Source of the DNA: Coprinellus micaceus
Taxonomy: Eukaryota; Basidiomycota; Agaricomycetes; Agaricales; Psathyrellaceae
Assembly: GCA_951394405.1 (NCBI GenBank)
Contig: OX596334.1
Coordinates: forward strand, 2,790,001-2,854,000
Direction of reading: 5' to 3'
DNA length: 64,000 nucleotides
Shown here: positions 37,011-47,320 of the stretch, in pieces
How the letters are laid out: each line of letters begins with the position of its first letter
Position numbering within the stretch: the first letter of the stretch is position 1
The notes under the pieces: model-generated
Database searches by the model: none
Told to the model about the DNA's origin: nothing
Seen by the model: only the letters and a program-made list of their open reading frames with translations
Position numbers and translations under genes: made by a program

Positions 37011-38257
37011 ATTGGTAGGGTTCGTCGTGGGTGGTATTGCGGGACCGGGGAGCAAAAGGCATCAAGGTGCCCCAGGGGGTTTGAGCTGTTGTATTTGGCG
37101 ATCGAGGGTGGTATCGAGAATCGTGGTGTTGACTGAAATGTTCGTTCGTGCCTTCTCGATCGTCTCGCGTCGCGTTGACTAGCAAACGACGAAGCTATCT
37201 CGTGGTGGAGTCCTTGCGCTGAGTTCAGAAGGCGCACGACGTGACCAACGGCCCAAACCCGCAGTTCTCGCTAAACCGGAGGCCTCGACCATCTCCTTCA
37301 TCGAACTCTACTGCTGATACCACAGGAAGGATTAAGATACCGTCTAGGTCAAAGGCAAGCATATTCGCCTGAGGCGCTCCTAGACGCCCGTTTGCTTGTG
37401 TGGATCTGCGTATCCTCGCCGCAGGGGATCGCTGTCCATAACGCGGATGACGCTGGATCATGACTGCGGCAGAAATAGGATAAGAAAGTGGAATAAGTGA
37501 GTGAGAACACCTGCGAATGCTGTGTGACCCACCCGAGCATCTTGTTCCAAAGTCGGGTCCTGATCAGAGTCAATGTGAAGGGCAAAGAGTACACGGCGAG
37601 GTCCAACTTGAATTAGGCGACGCCTCGTTGTGCTCCTTGATGCCCGTGTCTGGTGACTTGAAGGAATTCAAGGAGGAGGAAATGTAATCAACAAAGCTGG
37701 AAAGGATGTACGCTGTGACGCAACTTGGACTCACCCAATCCGTCCTCACGTAGGGATCCGGGTTGCAGCGCCGGCCTGGGCGTGCCAGCATTCAAGTTGG
37801 AGGAGGGGAAGCGCCTTGAAGTGATAGAGTCGAACTTTCACGTTGAATCGCGCGATGGTGGGGAGTGAGCTGGAGATTTCGAACAATCAAATATCTCTAC
37901 GTTGACGGGAAACGGGCTAGTGAGTGCTGAGCGACTGCTCGCTCGCCCTCCTCGTCCTCGACCTTCCCCAAGCGACACGCCTCCTTCCACTGGGAGTTCC
38001 GGGTTGAATGATTCAGAAGGTGTCGATTTGTGACATCGTCATGATTTCAAGTTGAAAGTGGGATGTTGAAACAATCACCGAGACCGACTCTTCAAGTACT
38101 GCCGCCGTTGTTTGGGTGGTGAGGCGGCTGTGCTCCCAAATCAAAACTCCGAAAAATATTGGGGTATAATGGCATAATGCATACAATTGTACGGATTAAG
38201 GGGTACGAACAAAGAGCGCGTTCAACAAGCAGCCTGCGGGGAAGTATCACGACGGAG
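37011..38257. other. Rearranged gene-free interval
   Basis: Short minus-strand frames (37225-37461, 37349-37606, 37570-37791) have no recognisable relatives. TTCAAGTTGG is at 37791-37800 and an exact TTCAAGTTGAA at 38046-38056. Confidence 0.35.
38046..38056. repeat. TTCAASTTGAA near-palindrome (one of four exact copies)
   Basis: TTCAAGTTGAA is palindromic around its central base. Exact copies of TTCAA(C/G)TTGAA are at 28272-28282, 38046-38056, 47909-47919 and 49132-49142. Close variants are at 25921, 33348, 37791, 39479, 40473, 47503 and 53816. All four exact copies lie in the accessory part of the window, outside coding exons. Confidence 0.6.
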
Positions 38258-40693
38258 CTAGAAATGCCCACCCCTCCCGCTCCCCCCCGATTGCTGCCAA
38301 GTCCCTCCTTGAGTGCTGGTTGGAGGAGGGGCATTGGCACGCACGTGCCCCACAATATCATCAACAAGGAGATGGCGGCGTCGTTCCTCATCCCCTACGG
38401 CCGTATAGAAGTGCTGCAAAGTAAGCTTCGAAAAGGAAGGGCAGCCACAAATTTTGGTACCGTCAGCCGCATGGTGGCCAGGGGCGGAACCATCACACCC
38501 AGGAAGAAGGGTTGTTATTGGCTCTGTGGGAGTGGCCAAGAACGGGGAGATAAACGGAGCGTTCAACCAGGACTCACGATCCAGAAGTGGGTTATGGTTG
38601 GCATTTGTCCCGGCAGAAACCCCACTCGAAACGCCAGTAAAATGGTTGCGTATGTCGGCTTCCGATCGAGCCGGGCGAAGGTTGTGAACGGGATTGGCGT
38701 GAGGAGTGAGTCCGGTCGGCGTGAACTGGGGTGTATTCGCAGATGTAGGGTTGGGATTGGTAGCACCACTGGGGAAGGCAGGTGCGGTGGCATCAAGGGG
38801 ATGGCCTGCGTGAGGAGGATGGCTGGGAGGGGCGTTGGCGGGGGGGGTGTCGCTACCCATGTTGGTCGCAGGATCGTTGGACATGGGGGAAACGCGGGTG
38901 TTGGGCGACGGTGTTTGGGTCGATCCGAATCTAGGAAGGAGACTCGCCTTCAGGCCCCCTAGCGTCTGTTTCTCCACAACCGCAGGCTGCTCCGACACTT
39001 TATCATTCCTCTTGAGAGCTTTCAACCACGCAAAGGACGACTTGTCCTTCCGACGCCCTTTACCCCGCTTCGTATCCTTTCCACCGACCTTAGAGTAGGC
39101 AACTTCCATGACCCGCCGCTCCTGGAAAAAGATGTCATCAGCACCAAGGAATACATGATAGCACAAGATCGCGACTCACGACTCGTTGGCTAGGGCTGTG
39201 GGAGGGGTTGATCGCGCGTTGTTGTTCAATCTCGGTTTCATACACACTCCCATCGAGATGTCGAGGTGGCCGACGAGGAGGGGTAGAGGGAACCTGAGGG
39301 TCGTCGTCATCTTCGGGGTCGTCATCGCCTTCGGGGTCGTCGTCGCCTTCGAGGTCGCCCTCATCCTCTTCGCTGCACTTTCTTTCTTGGTCACTCTCGC
39401 TTTCTTCATCGCCATAGTCTTCACCACCTCCACCGTAGGCAAGGTTAGGGAGGTCGGATTCAGAGCTGAAACGTGACCTCAAGTTGAGCGTGCCCAGGAA
39501 TTCAACGGACGGCTGTTCGTGAAAAGGGTCTTGGAGGGGACTCGAGGGCGTATGGTTGTCGTCCGAACCCTCGCGGGCTAGTACATAGTGGGCGGAGGTT
39601 GCGGTAGAGGAGTCACTGCCCGGGGTACCTGGTGTAAATGCGGCGGCTGGGTACTCGGCCCTTGGCATTGCGAGAGGGCCATGCTGGGACGGGTCGCCCA
39701 ACGATGTGACATCCTGGGGTGTGGGGTCACAGCTGTGTGCTTGAATAAATACGTCACATCTAATGAGCAAGTTGCTTCGAGGATTACCTGGAAATCGACA
39801 TCAAATCGACCACATCGGCCCTCTTTTCCATATCCGCTGTCATAGGCGCAGACTTGGGTTGAGGTGTACGCTCCCTTAACGCGTCGATCGATGTTTTGTT
39901 GCGAATGAGTTGGTGGACTTCGGCCTGACGCGTATGCGACGCCTCTACCGAAGTAACATGACGCACGGGTGCCACTTCAGAGATGAGCGAAGGTCCCTGA
40001 ATAGGTCGGCGTTCAGGACATCAGTGAAATCGAAGACGAGGTCCTACAGGAACTCACAGATGGATTCGAAACGTTTTTGGGAGAACGATGGCGAGCAATG
40101 TACGCGGAAGCATCTAAGCTACTCGCCATGGACGGTGAGCGAGGTCGACAGTGATCGTTTGGGCTGGAGAGTGGGTGAACACTAAGACCATGAACGCCAG
40201 CGAGCATATCTCCAAAGGAGGTCGACGTAGTGGAGTTCGGCGTCACGGGGAGGGAGTTCGGAATGGCCTTCTGGTGTTGAACTACGCCGTAGGTGGGTGC
40301 TGAGGTCCCGGTCATGGTGCTGGCAGCAGGGTAAGAAGGCTTGCAGAAGGAGACATCTTGAGGATGATTCTGGGTATTCTCAACGCTCGCCTGAGAGGTC
40401 GAGTGAGAGAGGCTGGGGGACGGGGTGTGGTTGTTGTCATGGTGGTTCGGTGGGAGCCCTCGGATGAGTCCAACTTCAAGTTGCTGGCTGGCGGCCACGT
40501 GGCGATCAGGGGCAGTGGGAACACGGAGAGCCGGGATGGCGGCGGCCCGCCTTGCCACAGGGGCGGCGCCAGTCGGCGCTACTTGTGCGGCTACCTGGGC
40601 GCTTCCGGTGAGCTCACCACCCGAGGAGGCCTGAGGCAGACGACGGCGAGACCCTTGAACACTGGCGGACTTTGGAGCAGACCGATTTGGCAT
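38258..40693 (-). CDS. Ser/Pro-rich hypothetical protein
   Basis: Four exons, 40058-40693, 39788-39996, 39180-39732 and 38258-39121, give 753 residues. Introns of 61, 55 and 58 nt have GTGAGT or GTAATC donors, and phases agree. The first 300 residues are low-complexity and rich in Ser, Pro, Thr, His and Ala. A strongly acidic Asp/Glu/Pro repeat follows (DDDPEGDDDPEDDDD), then a basic patch (KVGGKDTKRGKGRRKDKS) and a Pro/Asn-rich tail. Near the C terminus, CGCPSFSKLTLQHFYTAVG is the most ordered-looking segment. There is no membrane segment or known domain. The acidic-plus-basic layout suggests a nuclear or scaffold protein, which is inference. A TATA box lies about 90 bases upstream. The other large frame on the plus strand (38159-38962) is its shadow. 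Confidence 0.65.
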
Positions 40694-42209
40694 GGCGTAA
40701 GTACGGCGTGTGGTGTCAGAGGGAATCGCAAAGAAGTGGACTGTGAGTGCTGGCTAAAGCATCCTCATTGAACGGTGGTAGCTTTTATATGTGCAAGAAG
40801 GTCCTTTCCACTCATACGCACCAAATGCCTGTTCCCGCGATTCTCCTCCTGCGATGTCCCTTCATCCGGTTAATCTGCCTTGCGGGAACGGTCCTGCTTT
40901 TTGGACCCATTCACATCCTAAGGATAGAAACCAGCTCCAAGTCCAAGCACACCAAACACGGATGTAATAACTAAAATCGGCATGCATTCGTCAAAAATAT
41001 TAGATCCCTTCTTGTGTTCAAGTTCGATCCTTCTCCTCGATCCGAGAAACGGTATCGATATCGATATCAATGTCATCTGAGCGGCGCTGAGTCGAGAACC
41101 CCCATCGCCACCCATCGCAACTTGCCATGTCATCTCGACAATCTGTCGTTCCTCCGCTTTTTAACGAGGTACATAGGACAGGCGGTGAGCAGTTCATCTC
41201 TTGAGATGAACATTTATCGCTGGGGTGCCACCGTTGACATGGACAGTGGGGCGGCGTTGAAGGTTCAAGGGGGTTTTCAGGGGTTGACAGGAGCCCCAAT
41301 TCTTTGCGCTATTTGGGTCAGGACCTGGGTAATACCGTCTCGAACCCCCTCATGCTCCAGTTCTTAGGAATGACCAATTTCATGTTACTCGCACTAACAC
41401 GAAATCGGTATATACTCGCCAGCGTGATGGGATTTGGTCCGAATGGTCTGGCCCACACTGAGAAGCGGAATTGGAAGGGCCACTACTGCGGAATGTTCAT
41501 TAATTTGTCCAATAGGTAATTATAGTGAGTCCATGAAAATTGTAGAGGGTCCGCCAGAACGCTGAACTCAGGTCCGACTGTCAGAACCCACCCTGCCCTG
41601 GTACCGTGCGTTTATCGAAGACAAGGCGGCCGAGAGTTAGCTCGACCTGACGGGCATCCTTAGTCAATCCTGAGAAAGAATCGGGCAGCTTTATACGATG
41701 GCCATGTGTCGTTGTCCGTCGTTGCGGCGATAAAGGGAACGGCACAAGACAAAGCCATGCTTTCCTTCCCATATGTGGAATTAAGTTCCCCATATGTCAC
41801 CAAGTAGGCACCCGGATCATCGAAATGCGTTGTAGCCATCAAACCTGAGAGCCAACTGGGGCACCGCTCCGCCCACAAGGGCAAGAACGGAGTTCGTTGA
41901 ATGCACTTCGTTCCCCACGGCGGCCGTCACGAAGGCAAACACTGACAAACACAACAAGAAGCTGTGCACTCATGATGTGGGTCTTTAAGGCTCAAGCTCG
42001 CTCTATCATCATCGTCGTTTCAACAGTCCCTTTGTTCAACGCCCCACCTGACAGACCTCGGTCAATACCAACCCTCACCCCTAAATCGATCGTTGAAACC
42101 ATATCCTCCCAGAAATGTCCAGTGGAGGTGTTGCTATACCCCCAAGGTAAGGTTTCCTCAGTTTGCTCTCCTGCTTCGAGCATTAAATTCGAGTAGGCCA
42201 TACGATGCG
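40694..42209. other. Gene-free interval
   Basis: After the promoter of the leftward gene, only short frames occur. A (TATCGA)-like run lies near 41052. No repeat or RNA gene was recognised. Confidence 0.4.
40783..40789 (-). promoter_or_regulatory. TATA box of the 40693 gene
   Basis: On the minus strand the sequence reads ATATAAAAGC, about 90 bases upstream of the ATG at 40693. Confidence 0.45.
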
Positions 42210-42503
42210 ATGTCCAACCCGCATCTCAGGGCGCCGTCCCACGCCTTGCTAAGCGTCCCCCCGCCCCCGCAGACTCCTAGTCCTGCCCAAGAACCGGAAA
42301 CAATCAATACGTTCGCGGTTTTAGCCGTCGTCCTCATCTACAATAAAGCTCGAGACGACTGGGAGCGAGACAAGGGGAACCTCACGAAGTACGAAGCCCT
42401 CACCGAGGCGACCGAGCTGGTTCTGGACCTGGTCCAGAATTACGCTCAACTTGACATTGAAGCCATCGATCTCCTCTCCGACTCCCTCGAACCATTCCTT
42501 TAG
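42210..42503 (+). CDS. Small helical protein
   Basis: An ATG at 42210 opens 97 codons without introns. The first 30 residues are Pro/Ser-rich. The remainder looks like a compact amphipathic helical domain: INTFAVLAVVLIYNKARDDW, LTKYEALTEATELVLDLVQ and IEAIDLLSDSLEPFL. Codon-level texture is better than that of the surrounding frames. I do not recognise it. It points toward the coiled-coil gene that ends at 42856, so the two are convergent. An upstream exon cannot be excluded because the frame stays open to 42093. Confidence 0.45.
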   Translation: MSNPHLRAPSHALLSVPPPPQTPSPAQEPETINTFAVLAVVLIYNKARDDWERDKGNLTKYEALTEATELVLDLVQNYAQLDIEAIDLLSDSLEPFL

Positions 42504-42855
42504 AACCGATTCCGATCTTTCCGTCGTATCATATCGCATTTTCAATCATCCATTCAACTTCGCACCCTAATACCGGTCGTTTCATCATCCTTGCACCACT
42601 GTTGTAGTTCTTAGTATGGCCGAATCGTCAACATCAGCTTGACTTGTACAATTTTGGGTTCGGAAGTGTAGTTTCTTCTTGCCAATTTTCCGAGAACTGT
42701 CCGGCCGACCGTGGCCAATAGTACGCCGTCTTCTGGAAGATTACTTTGTAAATGATTCTTTGCATGCGAATTTCAGGAGTAGGCGTAGACTTGACCCCTT
42801 CAACAAACTGGGAACTTCTTTGATTCAAGTTTATGGTAACTCGAGTGATCGACTA
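42504..42855. other. Convergent 3' flanks
   Basis: The 3' ends of the small helical gene (+) and coiled-coil paralogue A (-) meet here. Nothing else is visible. Confidence 0.4.
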
Positions 42856-43752
42856 CTACTTTGCGTCGGAATAGAATGTAACAAAGCGTGCCCGAGACGA
42901 CGACACGATGGAAGTTACATAGGGATCGTCCGGATTGGCAACAAACCCCAGTAGATCCTTGAGAGCGCGGTTCTCGCTCAGCCACCATGAGCAATATCGA
43001 TGGTTCTCATCCCTGAGCTTCTCTATGGTACGCTCGAATGCCTGGAAATGTTCCTCTGCCAACACGAGGAGACGCCGGGCCCCTTCCGCTTCGCTGGCAA
43101 TGGTGCCGATTGCCCTTTTATGCATCTTGACTTGGCTCTTGAGACTGCGTTCACGACGCTCAAGGGCAAGAATTCGACGGCGAAGTAACGCGTTATCCTT
43201 CAATCCCTGCTCGAGTGTCAAGCCACGACCCGCAGGAGCGTCGTACGGTGAAGGCTCGGCGATTATGAATGAGCGTTCAGCGGGCCCTTCAGCTGACCAG
43301 GGGACCCGAGTCTGAGGGCTAGCTCCTGTAGCACGGAAAGTGGAAATCATCAGCTCTTTTCGCTAGCACTATCCAAAGCAGAACCTTGGCGCGGGGTAAC
43401 ACACCTAGCCCTGATTCTGAGGTTGACCTTCCGCTACTAGCCAATTCGTCGCCTTCAGCTCTCGTTGAAACATCCAAACTCAAAGCCGAAAAGGACGCTT
43501 CCACTGTGATCGAAGAGGCGACTTTAGTCTGCAATTCCCTTTCCAGGGAGTGGAGAGGTACTCACTCGTATCCATCGCAGCCGCGTCGGAACTCGGATCC
43601 AGTGGTACGGTCATACCTTCGACCCCTGGAGGACTGCCGTGACCCTCAAGATCGGGAGAGTATGTCTCGATAGAGCGGCGGATATTCGAGAGCTCCCGCA
43701 GGATCGTGCGGTTCCGCCTTGACAGGGGGCCAATCTGAAGGTCTTTGGGCAT
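42856..43752 (-). CDS. Coiled-coil protein, paralogue A
   Basis: Three exons, 43566-43752, 43405-43503 and 42856-43325, give 251 residues. Introns are 62 nt (43504-43565) and 79 nt (43326-43404). The N terminus (MPKDLQIGPLSRRNRTILR) leads into a disordered acidic stretch, then a long coiled coil from about residue 135 (LLRRRILALERRERSLKSQV, EAEGARRLLVLAEEHFQAF). The C terminus has the signature YCSWWLSENRALKDLL and a final SSSRARFVTFYS. The same order of motifs occurs in the gene at 46435-47320, so the two are paralogues. No known family comes to mind. A longer start at 43854 is possible. The HSP90 pseudogene lies between the two copies. Confidence 0.65.
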
Positions 43753-44831
43753 ATTTGAAGGTACGAGGCGGTGAGACGAATCGAGGGGGAGAGTGTGTAT
43801 AGCTGGGGGATATTGCCAGAGGGCGCTGAGGGCGGGAAATTTGTGGGTCTTCAACTTCTGAGCATATTACACTTATGTATGGCAAATCCGACCCTCTTCG
43901 AGTTCGAGACGTTGGCTTGGGAGCCGCGCCCGCTCAGGAGGACAATGGCATCAAATCGGATTCGCGGACTTACTATTGTGAACGGCATAGTAACCCATCG
44001 GTCGTCCCTGCAAGTGAGGAAATATTGACTGAAACTTGGGACAATCCTGTCCAAACACTCGGATCCCCCTTGACAAGACTGAAGCGTCTCAACCGGATAG
44101 TTGCAAGGCGAGGCCCCACCTCTACCGAGAGCTTTCAAGCACGGAGCTACGGCGGTGGCTTAAGCGCCCATGGTGACCAACCGATCGGAACACCGAATCT
44201 AGTGTCACCCTGTTCATTCCGAACCCTACCCTGGCCTGCCCTTGAAACTGTGGTGTCAGGTGAGGGCGCGCCTTGACTCAGCCTCTAACCCCCGAGCTCA
44301 CTGACGACTCGTTCAAACTGGTACGGTAACCGAGATTCTTGATGGTTTCACGTTTGCCTGAAGGTTCCTGCACACTACGGTAGCAGCATGTGCTGGGCAT
44401 TTATCGAGGCATGGTGTGTAACTAGACAGGGAATTTAGTAACTGTTGTTCGGGAGTCTAGAAATGTCCGAGTCTTGCTCGATTTCAATGAGGACTGTGGT
44501 ATCGTGGCGCATAACGAGTCGGCCTGCCATCGCAAAGGGGTTCAAAGACGTATAGTGATGACAATCTTACCTCTTGGCAATAGTACCCGAGGCTAAGTGG
44601 CTACCGTGACGAGCCTTTGTGCTACACGGCTGGTGTCGTCAGCCCCAGTCAACTATTCCTTCCCTGGTATCACGATCTCATATTTCTTTCAAGCGGTTGG
44701 ATAGGGTTCCGCGCTGAGGGACACGCTCCCTCAGCTCACCCGTGAAGAGCTTCCACGAAGCCCTAGAGGTCCAAATTAGACATCGGGTGAACATTCGTTA
44801 GCTACATGGGAGACGGACCTTAACTTGGCGA
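43753..44831. other. Gene-free interval
   Basis: Plus-strand frames at 43771-44028 and 43875-44276 have no motifs. It includes the promoter of coiled-coil paralogue A. Confidence 0.4.
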
Positions 44832-45840
44832 TAGTCCGAGGTTGAAGTTGACATCGTCGGCCTCGATCATACCGATGCCGGTGTCGAGAATGGAGGGAAT
44901 CTCGTTTTCCTTGTCGGGCGGCCTTCTGGACCTCGGGCATGCAGGTGATGTAGTCTAAGATCGAGTGTCAGCAAGTGCAGGAAGGAGAAAAGGGACGACG
45001 AATGCACCCTCCGAGTCGAGGGAGGTCCGCCCATCGGTGGACTTGATGGAGTAGAAGCGAAAGAATTCGGCGAGCTTGCGGTGTTTCTGGGCGTCCTCCA
45101 ATCGTGGGTACCGAGCTTGATGTTCTCAACGAAGGACTTGCAGAACTTGGCAAAGTTGTCCTTGTCCTCAGAGATCTCAACTGTGAGGAGGTCGAGGGTC
45201 TTGTTGACGAGGTTCTTGCGAATGAACTTGAAAATCCTGTTCTTCTAGAGGGTCTCAGGAGAGCTCTGAGAAGAGTAACCTCGAGTCGACGTAACCCTTG
45301 ACGAAGTTGAGGTTTTCGGGGATGATGTCTTCGTAGTCGTCCATGATGAGGATGCGGCGGGCGTAGAGCTTGATGTTGTTGCGCATTTTCTCGGACTCGA
45401 AAGTGTCGAAGGGAGGACTGAGGGTTAGACAGAGAGTGCTTGACGGCTAGGTGGTCCTCCCAGTTGTTTGGCCAGCTCTTGTGTAAAGCGACCTCGTCCT
45501 CCTGGGAAATGCTGGAGGTGTTGTGAGTGCGGATGGGCTTAATCTTGTTGAATTCCTTGCGGTGGTCTCCTTCCCCATGATCTTCTTGCCCTTCGGCTCC
45601 TTCCTCTTTATTCCTTGTCCTCGTCGACCTTGGGAGCCCCTCATCAGCCTGCGTCCCCTCCTCGACCCCCTGTACCCACAGTGAGAACGCACTAGTTGAA
45701 CAAACTAAACACGCAAACGAACCTTCTTGACCTCGTTGGTGACGGCGAGCTGGATGGGCTAGGAGATGAACTTCGGGTGCTTCTTGACTACATCCTTCAT
45801 GAAGGGACGGATCTCAGGTGGGACACTAGAAATGGTGGAA
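44832..45840 (-). pseudogene. HSP90 pseudogene, internally shuffled
   Basis: The minus strand carries many HSP90 blocks in normal order: FMKDVVKKHPKFIS then PIQLAVTNEVKK (about 45720-45835), an intron remnant (45670-45722), [34 protein letters not shown] with [20 protein letters not shown] (about 45305-45415), IFKFIRKNLVNKTLDLLT with EISEDKDNFAKFCKSFVENI (about 45110-45240) and HRKLAEFFRFYSIKSTDGRT (about 45015-45095). These are the middle and dimerisation domains of the cytosolic chaperone. Stops and frameshifts lie between them. The last block, DKENEIPSILDTGIGMIEAD with DVNFNLG (44832-44925), belongs to the N-terminal ATPase domain, so it is out of order. The copy cannot encode a working chaperone. 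The intron remnant argues against a retrocopy. Confidence 0.85.
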
Positions 45841-46434
45841 GGTTTCATTAGCTTACTGGCGAGTAGGGTGGTGTAAAGAGGAACGGGCCGTGAATCTATT
45901 CGATCTGACCATTGCCACGACGACTCCTTGCCAATGGCTTTTGGCAAGGACAGCCTATGAACTCAAGAGTAAATACCAATCCCGTGAGAGGGTTGTGATC
46001 TTATTTGAGTTATTAGAGCATGCACCGCACCGCGACAGACGACTCGCGCCAGGCGGCCCCTCTGTCACGAATTTCGCGACCACGAGATAACAAGGTGAGC
46101 AAACGAAGGTACCAATCCGCTGGCCGGGGGAGCAGACTGCAGATTGAGGTGGAATATTTCAGTTGAGATGTGAGATCGACGCAGTAAACAAGTTCAAGTT
46201 CGGACAAGTTGGTAGAAGCTGGTGGCGGTGCCAAACTGACGCCAGCGCGAAGTTTAGGGCGGTAGTCCGCGATGGCCCATAGCTCGTCGGACTCTCCTCT
46301 TGCCCCGGTCTACAACTGGAATCAATCGCGAACGGCAATTCACACCGCGGTTTCGGCGCGAACCACTGGTAAGTGCACAGCCGGAGACCGTCTCACGCTT
46401 CGAAAAGAGAAAGTCTATTCAAGAACAGTTCTTG
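45841..46434. other. Gene-free interval
   Basis: Sequence between the HSP90 remnant and coiled-coil paralogue B. Frames at 46272-46685 plus overlap the paralogue as shadows. Nothing else is supported. Confidence 0.4.
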
Positions 46435-47320
46435 CTAATTACTACCATTGGCAGAATAGGCCAAATAACGGCCTTGGGACGACGACGCTATCGCTTCCAA
46501 GCCTGCATCCCACTTACCCTTGGGAACTTCTCGCAGGACCACCTTCAAAGAACGATTCTCCGTCAGCCACCAGCCGCGATAGTGATTGTAATCGCCCAGG
46601 AGTGCGGCGGCATCAGCTTCCATCTCGCCCATCTTCTCCTCTGCACGCACTAGCACTGCGCGAGATTCCTCCGCCTCAACCCTAATGTCCTTCACGAGGT
46701 CTTTCTCCTTGGCAACCTGTAATTTGAGTCTTCGCTCCGAGCGCTCCAAGCACGCAACGCGCGCTTCCAACTTCTCAATCTCCGCCTGAGCCCGGCGCAG
46801 TTGGCCACGAGCTGCTCCAGCAGCTCGACGCGTGGAATCAACCTGTCCATTGCGACGCATTGACATGACGGCATCTTTGGCGATGCCGACTTCAACTCGG
46901 ATTGGATCAGGAACTGAGAGGGTTTCGATATATCGGATGGGGGCTACAAATACAGAAGGAGGTGCCCTGGAGTCAGCGCAGGTACGCGGTCGAGGCAAGT
47001 TTTAATGGCTTACCGCGTCTGGCTCGTGATCCCCGTCGCAAGGTCAAGGTGACCGGGGGGGTGGGGGGTACGAGGCCCTTCAACGGCTCCTCCTTCATTC
47101 CATCTATGTGGATACTAGGGCTTGTCTCCTCTACCTTGACCGCTGGATCAGGGGTGGGCATGCTCGCAAAGTCGTGAAGAGGTCCGCCGAGAGCACACTT
47201 GCTTGGGGGAGATGGTGTCGATGGGCTCAAACGGCCATAGAATTGGCTCTGGCGCGGTAAATACGCAGGTGAAGGGATCGAGAAGTGATATGGGGTTCTC
47301 GTCGAGGCCACTTTCGGCAT
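46435..47320 (-). CDS. Coiled-coil protein, paralogue B
   Basis: Two exons, 47014-47320 and 46435-46943, with a 70-nt intron (GTAAGC donor, TTTGTAG acceptor) give 271 residues. The N-terminal 100 residues are Pro/Ser-rich and end in a basic TLRRGSRARRG. A long coiled coil follows (LRRAQAEIEKLEARVACLER, ERRLKLQVAKEKDLVKDI). The C terminus has YRGWWLTENRSLKVVL and SSSQGRYLAYS. It shares with paralogue A the string LER-x-ER-x-LK-x-QV, the EAEE-x-R-x2-LV-x-AEE segment, the WWL-x-EN signature and the SSS end. The function is unknown. An AT-rich TTTAAATA-like sequence lies about 100 bases upstream. Confidence 0.7.

Noticed and set aside
36509..37237. 242-codon minus-strand frame
   Set aside because: It is not one gene: it contains part of the lyase pseudogene (YGLQPRG...) and unrelated sequence on either side.
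38159..38962. 267-codon plus-strand frame
   Set aside because: Shadow of the spliced minus-strand gene at 38258-40693, whose introns and phases agree.
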